A DNA stretch of 64,000 nucleotides from Streptomyces omiyaensis (GCF_014650895.1 NZ_BMVV01000033.1:1-64000), one strand, 5' to 3'; shown: positions 34,816-43,772, counted from the stretch's first letter. Program-made: numbers and translations. Notes: a model not told the origin generated them from the sequence alone.

Positions 34816-35949
34816 ATGACCGAAGCTTCAGAGCACGGCGGGGCGACCCCGGAGCGGTTCGGGGCGCCCCGGGGACGGGACCGGACCGACGGACGGGGCG
34901 GCGCCCCCGGGGCGGCGCGCGGGAGACCGGCACCGCCGCCCTCCCCGCGCGTCCGCCTCGTCGACGTGGCCCGCGAGGCCGGCCTCTCCAAGACCACCGT
35001 CTCGGCCGCCCTCAACGGCACCGGCCGGCTCTCCCCCGAGATCAGGGAGAAGGCCCGCGAGACCGCCCGCCTGATGGGCTACCGGCCCAACGCCACCGCG
35101 CGCCAGCTGCGCGCGGGACGGGCCCGTCTGATCGGCTACGTCGTCGGCGAGCTGGCCGACACCCCCTGGACCTTCCTGGAGTCGCCCTACTTCGCCCGCC
35201 TCACCGGGGCCACCGCCGCCACCGCGCTCGCGCGCGGCTACGCGGTGGTGCTGCTGCCCGCCGGCTCCCTCCAGAGCGAGTGGGCGGCCCTGCCCCTCGA
35301 CGCCGTCGTGGTCGCCGACCCCGTCGCCGACGACCGGATCGTCGAGGACCTGCTGGCCGCCCGCATCCCGGTCTTCAGCGACCGGTCCGTCGAGGGCCGG
35401 CCCGGCGCCCACTGGGTGGACGTCGACGCCGACGCCGCCGTCCGGCAGGCCCTGGACCACTTCCACGCCCAGGGCGCCCGCCGGCCCGTCCTCGTCGTCC
35501 CCGACAGCACCACCCGCTTCCACCGCGAAGTGGAGGCCGCGCACCGCGCGTGGTGCGCGGCGCACGGGGTGCCGGAGCGGGCGGTACGGGTCGCCGAGCC
35601 CGGCAACGGGCCGGTGATCCGGGCCGTGGAGGCCGCCCTGGGCACCGGGCCGGAACGCCCCGACGCCCTCCTGGTGGTCGCCGAGGCCAGCCCGCCGCTC
35701 GTCCTGGAAGCGGCCCGCCGGCACGGTTACGACGTCCCCGGCGACCTCCTCCTCGTCTGTGTCAGCGAGGACGAGACCGCCGTGCACACCGAACCGCCGG
35801 TGACGACGCTGAGCCTGCGCCCCGACGCGGTCGCCGAGGCGGGGATCGCCCACCTCGTCGCCGTCCTGGAGCAGGGCCTGGGGGAGACCGGCGGAGCGAT
35901 GGTGCCGGTCAGGCTCGACGTCCGGGCGTCCTCGGTCCGGCCGGTCTAG
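34816..35949 (+). CDS. LacI family transcriptional regulator
   Basis: Protein of 377 aa from the ATG at 34816. An unusually long Gly/Arg/Pro-rich N-terminus (about 45 residues) precedes the HTH (RLVDVAREAGLSKTTVSAAL, hinge helix YRPNATARQLRAG). A periplasmic-binding-like effector domain follows (about 105-377). It is divergent from the dipeptide-type importer and faces a perfect LacI palindrome, so it is the probable repressor of that importer. LacI control of a Dpp-type importer suggests the true substrate may be a glycoside or glycopeptide rather than a plain peptide; this is inference. Confidence 0.9.
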   Translation: MTEASEHGGATPERFGAPRGRDRTDGRGGAPGAARGRPAPPPSPRVRLVDVAREAGLSKTTVSAALNGTGRLSPEIREKARETARLMGYRPNATARQLRAGRARLIGYVVGELADTPWTFLESPYFARLTGATAATALARGYAVVLLPAGSLQSEWAALPLDAVVVADPVADDRIVEDLLAARIPVFSDRSVEGRPGAHWVDVDADAAVRQALDHFHAQGARRPVLVVPDSTTRFHREVEAAHRAWCAAHGVPERAVRVAEPGNGPVIRAVEAALGTGPERPDALLVVAEASPPLVLEAARRHGYDVPGDLLLVCVSEDETAVHTEPPVTTLSLRPDAVAEAGIAHLVAVLEQGLGETGGAMVPVRLDVRASSVRPV

Positions 35950-35990
35950 CGGATCCGCACCGGCGGCGCCGGAGCCGTACACGCGGCCGG

Positions 35991-37625
35991 TCAGGCCTCG
36001 TGCACCAGCCGGCCGCCGACGTACGTCCGCTCCACCCGGGCCTCGGCGATCTCGCCGGCCGGCGCGGCCAGGACGTCCCGGTCGAGCACGACGAGGTCGG
36101 CGAGGTGGCCCGGCAGCAGGCTGCCGGCGTCGTCGACGCCGTTCACGTGCGCCGCGCCGGCCGTGTACGCGGTCAGCGCGGAGACCAGGTCGATGCGCTC
36201 CTCGGGGTAGAAGACCGGGGCGTCCGGCGCCTCCGGGTCGCGCCGGTTCACGGCGACGTGGATGCCCTCGATCGGGTTCGGGCTGGAGACCGGCCAGTCG
36301 CTGCCCGCCGCCAGGGTCGCCCCGGCCCGCAGCAGCGAACCGAACGGGTACTGCCAGGACGCCCGCTCCGGTCCCAGGAAGGGGATCGTGAGGGTGTCCA
36401 TCTGCGGCTCGTGCGCCGCCCACAGCGGCTGGATGTTCGCGATCGCGCCGAGCGCGGCGAAGCGGGTCAGGTCGTCGGGGTGGACGACCTGGAGGTGGGC
36501 CAGGTGGTGACGGTTGCCCCGCCGCCCGTTGGCCGCCACCGCCGCCTCGACCGCGTCCAGCGCCTCCCGCACGGCCCGGTCGCCGAGCGCGTGGAAGTGC
36601 ACCTGGAAGTCGAGGGCGTCGAGCTCGGTCACGTACGCGCGCAGGGCCACCGGGTCGACGAAGCTCAGGCCGCTGTTGGCGGTCGCGCAGCCGCAGCCGT
36701 CGAGGTACGGAGCGGTCATCGCGGCCGTGAAGTTCTCCGCGACCCCGTCCTGCATGATCTTGACCGAGCCGGCCCGGAAGCGGCCCGTGCTCAGCAGCTC
36801 GCGGCGGTCCACCAGTTCGGGGATCTGCTCGGCCCCGCGCTCCCGGTCCCACCACAGCGCGCCGGTCACCCGGGCCGTCAGCGAACCGTCCCGGGCCGCC
36901 GTCGCATAGGCGTCCGACGGGTCGGCCATGCCGTTGAAGGAGCCGAGCAGGGCGTCCTGCCAGCCGGTGATGCCCAGCGAGTGCAGCAGCCGCTGCGCCC
37001 GCAGCAGCCCCGCGAGCCGGTCCTCCGCGGTCTTCTCCGGGACCAGCCGCGAGACCAGCCCGGTCGCCCCCTCCTGGAGGGTGCCGCCCGGGGTGCCGTC
37101 GGCCTCCCGCTCGATCCGGCCGTCCGCCGGGTCGGGGGTCCGCGCGGTGATCCCGGCCAGCTCCAGGGCCCGGGTGTTCGCCCAGGCGCCGTGGTGGTCG
37201 CGGTTGGAGAGCAGGACGGGACGGTCGGGGACGACCGAGTCGAGGAGCTGACGGGTCGGCACGCCGCCCTCGAAGCTCTCCATCGACCAGCCGCCGCCGG
37301 TGATCCACTCCCGGTCCGGGTGGGCGTCGGCGTAGGCCCGGATCCGCTCCAGGTAGTCCCGGACGTCCACGCTTCCGGTGAGGTCGCACTCGGCCAGCTC
37401 GGTGCCGCCGCCCACCGCGTGGACGTGGGAGTCCTGGAAGCCCGGCAGCAGCAGCTTGCCGGTCAGGTCCACGACCTCGGTGCCGGGGCCGATCAGCTCC
37501 CGGACCTCGTCGTGGCCGACGGCCGTGATCCGGTCGCCGGTGACGGCGAGCGACGTGGCCCGGCTGCGGGCCGGGTCCAGGGTGAGGACGGGGCCTCGGG
37601 TGAAGACCAGATCGGCGTGGGGCAT
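35991..37625 (-). CDS. amidohydrolase family protein (YtcJ-like)
   Basis: Protein of 544 aa from the ATG at 37625 (GGGAG 7 bases upstream). YtcJ-type amidohydrolase 3 layout: LLLPGFQDSHVHAVGGGTEL with the HxH metal pair, FHALGDRAVREALD for the later His, HHLAHLQVVHPDD, and ATLAAGSDWPVSSPNP for the catalytic Asp. It probably hydrolyses a C-N bond in an imported or xenobiotic amide. It is divergent from the TetR gene, with a TetR-like operator in between, so it is a likely TetR target. Confidence 0.9.
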   Translation of the reverse strand: MPHADLVFTRGPVLTLDPARSRATSLAVTGDRITAVGHDEVRELIGPGTEVVDLTGKLLLPGFQDSHVHAVGGGTELAECDLTGSVDVRDYLERIRAYADAHPDREWITGGGWSMESFEGGVPTRQLLDSVVPDRPVLLSNRDHHGAWANTRALELAGITARTPDPADGRIEREADGTPGGTLQEGATGLVSRLVPEKTAEDRLAGLLRAQRLLHSLGITGWQDALLGSFNGMADPSDAYATAARDGSLTARVTGALWWDRERGAEQIPELVDRRELLSTGRFRAGSVKIMQDGVAENFTAAMTAPYLDGCGCATANSGLSFVDPVALRAYVTELDALDFQVHFHALGDRAVREALDAVEAAVAANGRRGNRHHLAHLQVVHPDDLTRFAALGAIANIQPLWAAHEPQMDTLTIPFLGPERASWQYPFGSLLRAGATLAAGSDWPVSSPNPIEGIHVAVNRRDPEAPDAPVFYPEERIDLVSALTAYTAGAAHVNGVDDAGSLLPGHLADLVVLDRDVLAAPAGEIAEARVERTYVGGRLVHEA

Positions 37626-37769
37626 GCGGCGGCTCCCTGTACGTGCGGACGCGCCGGGCGGGCGCTGGGGGCGTGGGTCGGCGGGCCCGCTCCGGGGGCC
37701 GGACCGGGCCGGCGGGCGGCGTGGTGCGGTGGGGGCGGGCAGCGCCATTGAAATGCGCCGCCCGTTTAC

Positions 37770-37788
37770 ACGTCAATGGTGTTGACGT
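37770..37788. promoter_or_regulatory. TetR-like operator, copy 1
   Basis: ACGTCAATGGTGTTGACGT is a palindrome with 7-bp arms and a TGGTG spacer, 12 bases before the tetR start and 145 bp from the amidohydrolase start. Its core, GTCAACACCATTGAC on the minus strand, recurs exactly at 43774-43788. Confidence 0.85.
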
Positions 37789-37800
37789 AAGCTCCGCGTC

Positions 37801-38526
37801 ATGTCCCCACGTGTCGTGTCCGAGGGTGACCGGCGGCGCCGGCGCCCCACCAAACAGGGCGCCGTCCTCTCCCAGCGGCTCATCATCGACACCGCGCTGC
37901 GCCTGGTCGAGCAGCACGGCGCCGACGCCCTCTCGGTCCGCCGCCTCGGCATCGCGCTGGGCGCCGACCCGAGCGCGCTCTACCGGTACTTCCGCAACAC
38001 CGACGACCTGCTCCTGGCGCTCGCCGACGAGTTCATCGGGCGCTCCCTGGAGGGGTGGGAGGCGACCGGGGACTGGCGGACGGACCTGCGCGCCATGGGG
38101 CTGCGCATCCACCACTCGTACCACGGCCAGCCCCAGGCGGCCCTGCTCGTCGCGCACCGCACCACCGGCCGCATCCACGAGACGCGGGCGGTCGAGACGA
38201 TCCTGGGCATCCTCCGGGACGGCGGCTTCCCCGACCCGCTGGCCGTCCGGATCTACCACTCCTTCGCCGACCAGGCGCTCGCCTTCGCGGCCCAGGACGC
38301 GGCCGCGGCCGCGCTGCCGCCGGCCGCGGCGGAGGCCGACGCCGAGGTCTGGCGGCAGGCCTACGGGCCGCTCCCCGCCGCCACCCACCCCCACGTCGCC
38401 GCCACCTACCCCCTCCTCGCCGCCGACATGAGCGGCAGCGGCTACCCCTTCGCCCTCGAACTCATGCTGACGGCCCTGGAGACCCTCCACCCGGACGGCG
38501 CGGGCGGCGGGCGGCGGGACCGCTGA
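37801..38526 (+). CDS. TetR family transcriptional regulator
   Basis: Protein of 241 aa with ATG at 37801. TetR HTH: IIDTALRLVEQHGADALSVR, IALGADPSALYRYFRNTDDL. The C-terminal ligand domain (TetR_C-like, WRTDLRAMGLRIHHSYH) ends in an Ala-rich helix and a Gly/Arg tail. The operator overlaps its promoter (autoregulation), and the same 15-bp core lies before the DAO-type oxidase gene 6 kb downstream, so this protein is a candidate regulator of the amidohydrolase, itself and the oxidase. Confidence 0.9.
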   Translation: MSPRVVSEGDRRRRRPTKQGAVLSQRLIIDTALRLVEQHGADALSVRRLGIALGADPSALYRYFRNTDDLLLALADEFIGRSLEGWEATGDWRTDLRAMGLRIHHSYHGQPQAALLVAHRTTGRIHETRAVETILGILRDGGFPDPLAVRIYHSFADQALAFAAQDAAAAALPPAAAEADAEVWRQAYGPLPAATHPHVAATYPLLAADMSGSGYPFALELMLTALETLHPDGAGGGRRDR

Positions 38527-38541
38527 GCCGGGCCGGCGGGC

Positions 38542-38595
38542 GCACGCGGACAGGGCGGAGGGGCGGGGTGCACGCGGACAGGGCGGAGGGGCGGG
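38542..38595. repeat. 26-bp direct repeat
   Basis: The 26-base segment starting GCACGCGGACAGGG occurs at 38542-38567 and 38570-38595 without mismatch, period 28 bp, in the short gap after tetR. The second copy forms part of the adjoining terminator stem. Confidence 0.9.
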
Positions 38596-38621
38596 CGCCG
38601 ATCGGCGCCCGCCCCTCCGCC
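38582..38621. terminator. 40-bp perfect palindrome, bidirectional terminator
   Basis: Perfect palindrome centred between 38601 and 38602 with two 20-base arms, between convergent tetR and maoC-like genes. It would form a very stable hairpin in both transcripts. Confidence 0.8.
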
Positions 38622-38653
38622 GCGTGCGGGCCGGGCCGGGAGGTCGTCCGTGG

Positions 38654-39109
38654 TCAGGCGAGGAAGCGGTAGACCGCCTGGGCCGCGCAGGCCGGCTTGT
38701 CGGCGCCGTCGATCTCGACGGTGAGGTCGGCGACGACCTCGACGCCGCCGCGGACGTCCTCGACCGCGGCGATCCGGCCGTGCGTGCGGATCTTCGAGCC
38801 GACGCGGACCGGGCAGGGGAAGCGGACCCTGTTCAGGCCGTAGTTGACGGCCATCGACACGCCCTCCACCCGCAGGAGTTCGCTCCACATGGGGATGAGG
38901 AGGGAGAGGGTCAGGTAGCCGTGCGCGATGGTGCCGCCGAAGGGACCGGCGGCGGCCCGCTCCTCGTCGACGTGGATCCACTGGTGGTCGCCGGTGGCGT
39001 CGGCGAAGGTGTCCACGCGCGGCTGGGCGATCTCGACCCAGGAGCTGTGGCCGAGGTCGGTGCCGGCGAGGGCACGGATCTCGTCGATGCCGTGGACGGT
39101 GAGGGACAT
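38654..39109 (-). CDS. MaoC family enoyl-CoA hydratase-like dehydratase
   Basis: Protein of 151 aa, a single hot-dog domain. The hydratase-2 motif is seen as TFADATGDHQWIHVDEERAA followed by GPFGGTIAHGYLTLSL, giving the catalytic Asp/His pair and oxyanion Gly. It hydrates 2-enoyl-CoA. It ends a four-gene catabolic set with acyl-CoA ligase, amidohydrolase and SDR, suggesting CoA-linked breakdown of a carboxylic acid. Confidence 0.93.
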   Translation of the reverse strand: MSLTVHGIDEIRALAGTDLGHSSWVEIAQPRVDTFADATGDHQWIHVDEERAAAGPFGGTIAHGYLTLSLLIPMWSELLRVEGVSMAVNYGLNRVRFPCPVRVGSKIRTHGRIAAVEDVRGGVEVVADLTVEIDGADKPACAAQAVYRFLA

Positions 39110-39164
39110 GGGTTTCTCCAGGAGGTCGGCGGGAGGCCGGTGGGCCGGGGACGGGGGCGTGCGG

Positions 39165-40694
39165 TCAGGGGGCGGGGTCGCCGCCGTGACGGGCCCGGAG
39201 GGGGTCCTTCAGCAGCTTTCCCGTGGCGTTGCGGGGCAGTTCGGGGACGAGGACGAAACTCCGCGGGAGCTTGTAGCGGGCCAGCAGGCCCTCCAGGTGG
39301 GCGCGGAGCTCCTCGGCGGTCGGCGAGCAGCCGGGGCGCGGCACGACGACCGCGCGGCCGACCTCTCCCCAGCGGGCGTCGGGCACGCCGATGACGGCGG
39401 CCTCGGCGACCCCGGGATGGCGGAGCAGGGCGTCCTCGATCTCGGCCGGGTAGACGTTCTCCCCACCCGAGACGATCATGTCCTTGAGGCGGTCGACGAG
39501 CGTGACGTAGCCGTCGGCGTCGACGGTGGCGACGTCCCCGGAGCGGAAGCGCCCGCCGTCGAGGAAGGCCGCGGCGGTCGCCTCCGGCAGGTTCCAGTAG
39601 CCCGGCGTCACGTTCGGCCCCGCCACGACGACCTCGCCCTTCTCGCCGGCCGCGGTCTCCGTGCCGTCCGGGCGGAGCACCCGCACGTCGGTGAAGAAGT
39701 GCGGCACCCCCGCCGAGCCGGCCTTGCGGACCGAGTCGGCGCGGTCCAGGACCAGGGCGCCGGGCGACGCCTCCGTCATCCCGTACCCCTGGACGAAGGC
39801 GAGCCCCCGCTCCAGGTACGTCCGCGCGGTCCGGGTCGGGACGGGCGCGCCGCCGCACAGCAGGAGGCGCAGGCTGCTCAGGTCCGCCTCCCGCCAGCCG
39901 GGGGCCGCCGCCATCGCGTCGTACATCGTCGGCACGCCGAACAGCGCGGTGACGCCGTGGAGTCCGATCAGGCGAAGGGCCCGCTCCGCGTCGAAGGCCG
40001 TCTCCAGGAGCACGGTGCCGCCCTTGAGGAGCGTCGGCAGGCAGCTCATGCTGAGGGCGCCGGCGTGGAAGAGCGGGGCGCTCACGAGGGCGACCTCGTC
40101 ACCGGCGATGTCGGTGTCCACGACGACGTTGAGGCTGTTCCAGACGATGTTGCCGTGGGTGAGGACGGCGCCCTTGGCCCGGCCCGTGGTGCCCGAGGTG
40201 TACATGATGAGACAGACGTCGTCGTGGCCCACCTCCTCGTCGATCTCCTCCGTGGGCGAGACCGCGAGCAGCTCCTCGTACGCCGGGCCCGGCCCCTCGC
40301 CCTCGACGGAGAGGAGGGTGGCGAGCCCGGCGGACGCGGCCAGTTCGGCGGCCTTGCCGTCCGGCTGCCGGGCGTGCACCAGCACCCGGCAGCCGGAGTC
40401 GGTCAGCTGGAAGGCCAGCTCGGCCAGGGCGAGGCGGTTGTTGAGCGGCACGAAGACCGCCCCGAGGATCCCGGCGGCGAAGAGCGTCTCCAGGTACGCG
40501 GGATGGTTCGGGCCCAGGAAGGCGACCCGGTCCCCGCGCCCCACGCCCGCGCCCCGCAGGGCGTGGGCGAGGCGGGTGGAGCGCTCGTGGAGCGCCGCGT
40601 AGTCCAGTGAGCGTCCCTCGTGGAGGAGGGCGGTGCGGCGGGGAGACCTACGGTTGCGGCGGGCGGGCCAGGACCCGATGCCCTGGTTGCGCAT
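39165..40694 (-). CDS. acyl-CoA synthetase (AMP-forming, ANL superfamily)
   Basis: Protein of 509 aa. AMP-binding motif MYTSGTTGRAKGAVLTHGN (about 165-183), YGMTEASPG, GRFRSGDVATVDADGYVTLVDRLKDMI with the hinge, and the catalytic Lys in LPRNATGKLLKDPLR. It activates a free carboxylic acid to its CoA thioester. The first 20 residues are Arg-rich and the ATG at 40694 could be preceded by no other good start. It is in a tight leftward cluster (10 bp from the amidohydrolase), so it shares its transcript. Confidence 0.93.
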   Translation of the reverse strand: MRNQGIGSWPARRNRRSPRRTALLHEGRSLDYAALHERSTRLAHALRGAGVGRGDRVAFLGPNHPAYLETLFAAGILGAVFVPLNNRLALAELAFQLTDSGCRVLVHARQPDGKAAELAASAGLATLLSVEGEGPGPAYEELLAVSPTEEIDEEVGHDDVCLIMYTSGTTGRAKGAVLTHGNIVWNSLNVVVDTDIAGDEVALVSAPLFHAGALSMSCLPTLLKGGTVLLETAFDAERALRLIGLHGVTALFGVPTMYDAMAAAPGWREADLSSLRLLLCGGAPVPTRTARTYLERGLAFVQGYGMTEASPGALVLDRADSVRKAGSAGVPHFFTDVRVLRPDGTETAAGEKGEVVVAGPNVTPGYWNLPEATAAAFLDGGRFRSGDVATVDADGYVTLVDRLKDMIVSGGENVYPAEIEDALLRHPGVAEAAVIGVPDARWGEVGRAVVVPRPGCSPTAEELRAHLEGLLARYKLPRSFVLVPELPRNATGKLLKDPLRARHGGDPAP

Positions 40695-40704
40695 GGCGCC
40701 TCCC

Positions 40705-41574
40705 TCAGGTGGTGGTGAGTCCGAGCAGCCGGGCCGCGTTGTCCTTCAGGATCTTCGGCCGGACCTCGTCCTTGAGCGGCAGGGCGGCGAAGTCCGCGAG
40801 CCAGCGGTCCGGGGTCAGCAGCGGGTAGTCCGAGCCGAAGAGGACCTTGTCCCGGAGCAGGCTGTTCGCGTAGTGGACGAGCTGCGGCGGGAAGTACTTC
40901 GGGGACCAGCCGGACAGGTCGATGTACACGTTCGGCTTGTGGGTGGCGACCGCCAGCGCCTCGTCCTGCCACGGGAAGGACGGATGGGCGAGCACGATCC
41001 GCATGCCGGGGAAGTCCGCGGCGACGTCGTCCACGAGCATCGGGTTCGCGTACTTGAGCCGGATCCCGCCGCCGCCCGGGGCGCCCGCGCCGATGCCGGT
41101 CTGCCCGGTGTGGAAGACCGCGATCGCTCCGGCGTCCTCGATGGCCCCGTACAGCGGGTAGGCCATCCGGTCGTCGGGGTGGAACGCCTGGAGGTTCGGG
41201 TGGAACTTGAAGCCCTTCACCCCGAACTCCTCGACGAGACGCCGGATCTGACGGACCGCCGCCTTCCCCTTGTGCGGGTCGACGCCCGCGAAGGGGATGA
41301 TCACGTCCGGGTTCTCGGCGGCCGCCTCGGCGATCTCCTCGTTCGGCACCGGCGGGGTCCCGGTGGCGGACTCGGCGTCCACCGTGAAGACCACGCACGC
41401 CATCGACCGCTCGCGGTAGTACGCGGCGATCTCCGGGAGCGTCGGGTGCCGGTGCTCCGCCTTGAAGTACGCGCCCGCGGCGGCGTCCAGCTCGGAGGAG
41501 AGCGACGCCCCGCCCTTCGCGGAGACCTCCGCGTGGGCGTGCATGTCGATGGCGACGAGCGCGTCGAGGTCCAT
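40705..41574 (-). CDS. amidohydrolase, ACMSD-like TIM-barrel (amidohydrolase 2)
   Basis: Protein of 289 aa. The metal site begins AIDMHAHAEVS (HxH); then GVKGFKFHPNLQAFHPDD, MRIVLAHPSFPWQDEAL with the later His, and KVLFGSDYPLLTPDRWL with the catalytic Asp. Relatives decarboxylate or hydrolyse aromatic-derived acids (ACMSD, gamma-resorcylate decarboxylase). ATG at 41574; a GTG at 41577 is adjacent. It starts 11 bp after the SDR gene ends. The context suggests decarboxylation or hydrolysis of an aromatic or unsaturated acid. Confidence 0.9.
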   Translation of the reverse strand: MDLDALVAIDMHAHAEVSAKGGASLSSELDAAAGAYFKAEHRHPTLPEIAAYYRERSMACVVFTVDAESATGTPPVPNEEIAEAAAENPDVIIPFAGVDPHKGKAAVRQIRRLVEEFGVKGFKFHPNLQAFHPDDRMAYPLYGAIEDAGAIAVFHTGQTGIGAGAPGGGGIRLKYANPMLVDDVAADFPGMRIVLAHPSFPWQDEALAVATHKPNVYIDLSGWSPKYFPPQLVHYANSLLRDKVLFGSDYPLLTPDRWLADFAALPLKDEVRPKILKDNAARLLGLTTT

Positions 41575-41585
41575 CACGCCCCCGC

Positions 41586-42512
41586 TCACAGGACCGGGGC
41601 GGGGATGCCGTAGGTCTCCGGGGCGCGGCCGACGGAGACGGGCCAGGCGGCGGCGATCGCGTCCGCGCTCCAGCCGCCGTCCGCGTACGCCACCGCGATC
41701 TCCCGCGGGTGCGACCAGAGGGCGAGCTTGTCCCCGCCGATGCCGATGCACTGGCCGGTGACGCCGGCGGAGGCGTCCGAGGCGAGGAAGGCGACCAGCC
41801 CGGCGGCGTCCTCGGGCGTGCCGAAGCCCTCGCCCTTGCGCAGGCCGTCCGGGAACGGCGTGCCGTGCTGCTCCAGCGCCTCGACGTGCGGGGCGAAGGC
41901 CGGGATCGTCTTCGTCATGGCCGTGGCGGCGACCGGGATGACCGCGTTGGCCGTGATGCCCGCGCGGTCCAGCTCCATCGCCCAGGTGCGGACCATGGCG
42001 GCGATGCCGGCCTTGGCGGCGGCGTAGTTGGTCTGGCCGAAGTTGCCGCGCTGCCCGGCGGGGGAGCCGGCGACGACGATCCGGCCGCCGTCGCCCTGCT
42101 CGCGCATGCGCTCCACGGCGGCGCGGACGCAGGTGAAGGTGGCGCGCAGGTGCACCCGGACGACGGTGTCGAAGTCGTCGTCGGTCATCTTCCACAGCAC
42201 CCGGTCGCGGAGCACGCCCGCGTTGGTGACCATCGTGTCGATCCGGCCGAAGCTGTCGACGGCCCGGGCGACGAGCGCCTCGGCGGCCTCGGCCGTGCCG
42301 ACCGGCACCACCTCGGCGACGGCCCGGCCGCCCGCGCCGGTGATCTCCTTCACGGCCGCGTCGGCGGCCCCGGCGTCGACGTCGTTGATCACGACGGCGG
42401 CGCCGGCGGAGGCGAGCGAGCGGGCGTAGGCGAGGCCGAGACCGCGGCCGCTGCCGGTGACGACGGCCACCTTGCCGGTGAGGTCCACCGGGTTCACCTG
42501 GGGAGAAGTCAT
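41586..42512 (-). CDS. SDR family oxidoreductase
   Basis: Protein of 308 aa. Rossmann TGSGRGLGLAYA near residue 20, NAGVLRD, catalytic Ser in VVAGSPAGQ with Y-x3-K in TNYAAAKAG 12 residues later. It ends in a C-terminal extension of about 60 residues with ADGGWSADAIAAAW that is longer than a minimal SDR. It is an NAD(P)-dependent alcohol/ketone dehydrogenase, possibly of a 3-hydroxyacyl-CoA type. First gene of the operon, behind a sigma70-like promoter with an overlapping inverted repeat. Confidence 0.92.
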   Translation of the reverse strand: MTSPQVNPVDLTGKVAVVTGSGRGLGLAYARSLASAGAAVVINDVDAGAADAAVKEITGAGGRAVAEVVPVGTAEAAEALVARAVDSFGRIDTMVTNAGVLRDRVLWKMTDDDFDTVVRVHLRATFTCVRAAVERMREQGDGGRIVVAGSPAGQRGNFGQTNYAAAKAGIAAMVRTWAMELDRAGITANAVIPVAATAMTKTIPAFAPHVEALEQHGTPFPDGLRKGEGFGTPEDAAGLVAFLASDASAGVTGQCIGIGGDKLALWSHPREIAVAYADGGWSADAIAAAWPVSVGRAPETYGIPAPVL

Positions 42513-42590
42513 GGACGGGTCCTTCCCGTGGGTCGAGGAACGCCGGGGGCGGGGCGCGGGATCCCGCCTCGCAGCCCTCCGGCGGGGCCA

Positions 42591-42624
42591 AAGCTAGGCA
42601 ACATTCTGTTTGTCGTCAACAAAC
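42591..42624 (-). promoter_or_regulatory. promoter and operator of the SDR-ligase-MaoC operon
   Basis: On the minus strand, -35 TTGACG (42614-42619), 17-bp spacer and -10 TAGCTT (42591-42596). Inverted repeat GTTTGT-N5-ACAAAC at 42608-42624 overlaps the -35 box. Repression by the divergent PaaX-type protein is the simplest reading. Confidence 0.78.
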
Positions 42625-42706
42625 TGCCGAATGTGCGTGCCGGAGGGAACCCCGGGACGGACCCGGAGCGGGATCCCCGGATGATCGGCCCGCCTACGCT
42701 GTCCCC

Positions 42707-43576
42707 GTGACCCCCTCCGCCCCGCAGCGCACCCCGGCAGCCGAGCCCGACGCCGGCGAACGCGGCTCCGCGCCCCGCCCCCAGTCCCTGATGCTGAGCT
42801 TCTTCGGCATCCACGTGCTCGGCACCGGCACCGCGCTCTCCTCGGCGAGCGTCATCGACGCCCTCGCCCGCGCCGACGTCGGCGAGGACGCCGTCCGCTC
42901 CACCCTGACCCGCATGGTCGGGCGGGGGCTGCTGGACCGTCACCGGCGCGGCCGCCGGATGTACTTCTCGCTCACCGACCGGGCCGCCGCCGTCCTCGCC
43001 GACGGCGAGGAGCGCGTCCGGCGCGCCGGCGCCGTCAACCGCGCCTGGGACGGCACCTGGACCCTCGTCGGCTTCTCGCTCCCCGAGTCCTGGCGCCGGG
43101 AGCGCCACGACCTGCGCTCCCGGCTCGTCTGGGCCGGCTTCGGCCCGCTCCAGAGCGGCCTGTGGGCGGCTCCCGGCCGCGTCGACGTCGCGCCGATCGC
43201 GGCGGAGCTCGGGCTCGGCGACCGTATCAGGGCCTTCCAGGGGCAGGCCGCCGCGCCCACCGAGGCCGGCTCCCTGCTCCGTACCGCCTTCGACCTCGAC
43301 GCCATCGCCGCCGACTACCGCGCCTTCCTCGCCCGCTGGGGCGACGACGGGCCCGCCTCCGCCGACGCGCGCGACGACCTCGGCCGCCAGCTGCTGCTCC
43401 ACACCGACTGGCTGGAGCTCGTCCGCCGCGACCCCTACCTGCCCGCCGAGCACCTCCCGGAGGAGTGGCCGGCGGAAGCCGCCGAACGGACCTTCCGCAC
43501 GCTCTCGGAGCGGTACGACCCCGGCGCCCGCTCCCTCGCGGAGGGGCTCCTCGACCGCTGGGACCCGCGGGGCTGA
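42707..43576 (+). CDS. PaaX family transcriptional regulator
   Basis: Protein of 289 aa with a GTG start at 42707. PaaX layout: N-terminal winged HTH (QSLMLSFFGIHVLG, VGEDAVRSTLTRMVGRGLLD, RGRRMYFSLTD), a middle domain (AWDGTWTLVGFSLPESWRRER, GFGPLQSGLWAAPG) and a C-terminal domain (RQLLLHTDWLELVRRDPYLP). PaaX represses phenylacetyl-CoA pathway genes in other bacteria and responds to a CoA thioester. Here it faces a CoA-ligase-containing operon, so an acyl- or aryl-CoA effector is plausible. Confidence 0.92.
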   Translation: MTPSAPQRTPAAEPDAGERGSAPRPQSLMLSFFGIHVLGTGTALSSASVIDALARADVGEDAVRSTLTRMVGRGLLDRHRRGRRMYFSLTDRAAAVLADGEERVRRAGAVNRAWDGTWTLVGFSLPESWRRERHDLRSRLVWAGFGPLQSGLWAAPGRVDVAPIAAELGLGDRIRAFQGQAAAPTEAGSLLRTAFDLDAIAADYRAFLARWGDDGPASADARDDLGRQLLLHTDWLELVRRDPYLPAEHLPEEWPAEAAERTFRTLSERYDPGARSLAEGLLDRWDPRG

Positions 43577-43581
43577 GTCGT

Positions 43582-43609
43582 CCCGGCGCGGGACCGGTCC
43601 CGCGCCGGG
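43582..43609 (+). terminator. terminator of the PaaX gene
   Basis: 28-bp perfect palindrome (CCCGGCGCGGGACC and its complement), 6 bases after the PaaX stop codon. Confidence 0.8.
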
Positions 43610-43708
43610 GGCGTGCGGCCCGGGAGCGGTCACGGGCGGCGGCGGGGGCGGGGGCGGGGGTGTGCGCCCCGGGGCTGGTTCCGTGCGGAGGCGTGGGGTC
43701 CGGGGCGA

Positions 43709-43742
43709 GTCCCCGTCCGGGGCGTGCGGCCCGGACGGGGAC
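43709..43742. terminator. second hairpin in the PaaX-oxidase gap
   Basis: 13-bp stem GTCCCCGTCCGGG / CCCGGACGGGGAC with an 8-base loop. The rest of 43577-43770 is G-rich low complexity with no gene seen. Confidence 0.6.
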
Positions 43743-43772
43743 CGCTCCGCGCGGGGCCTCCGGCGATCCTTA

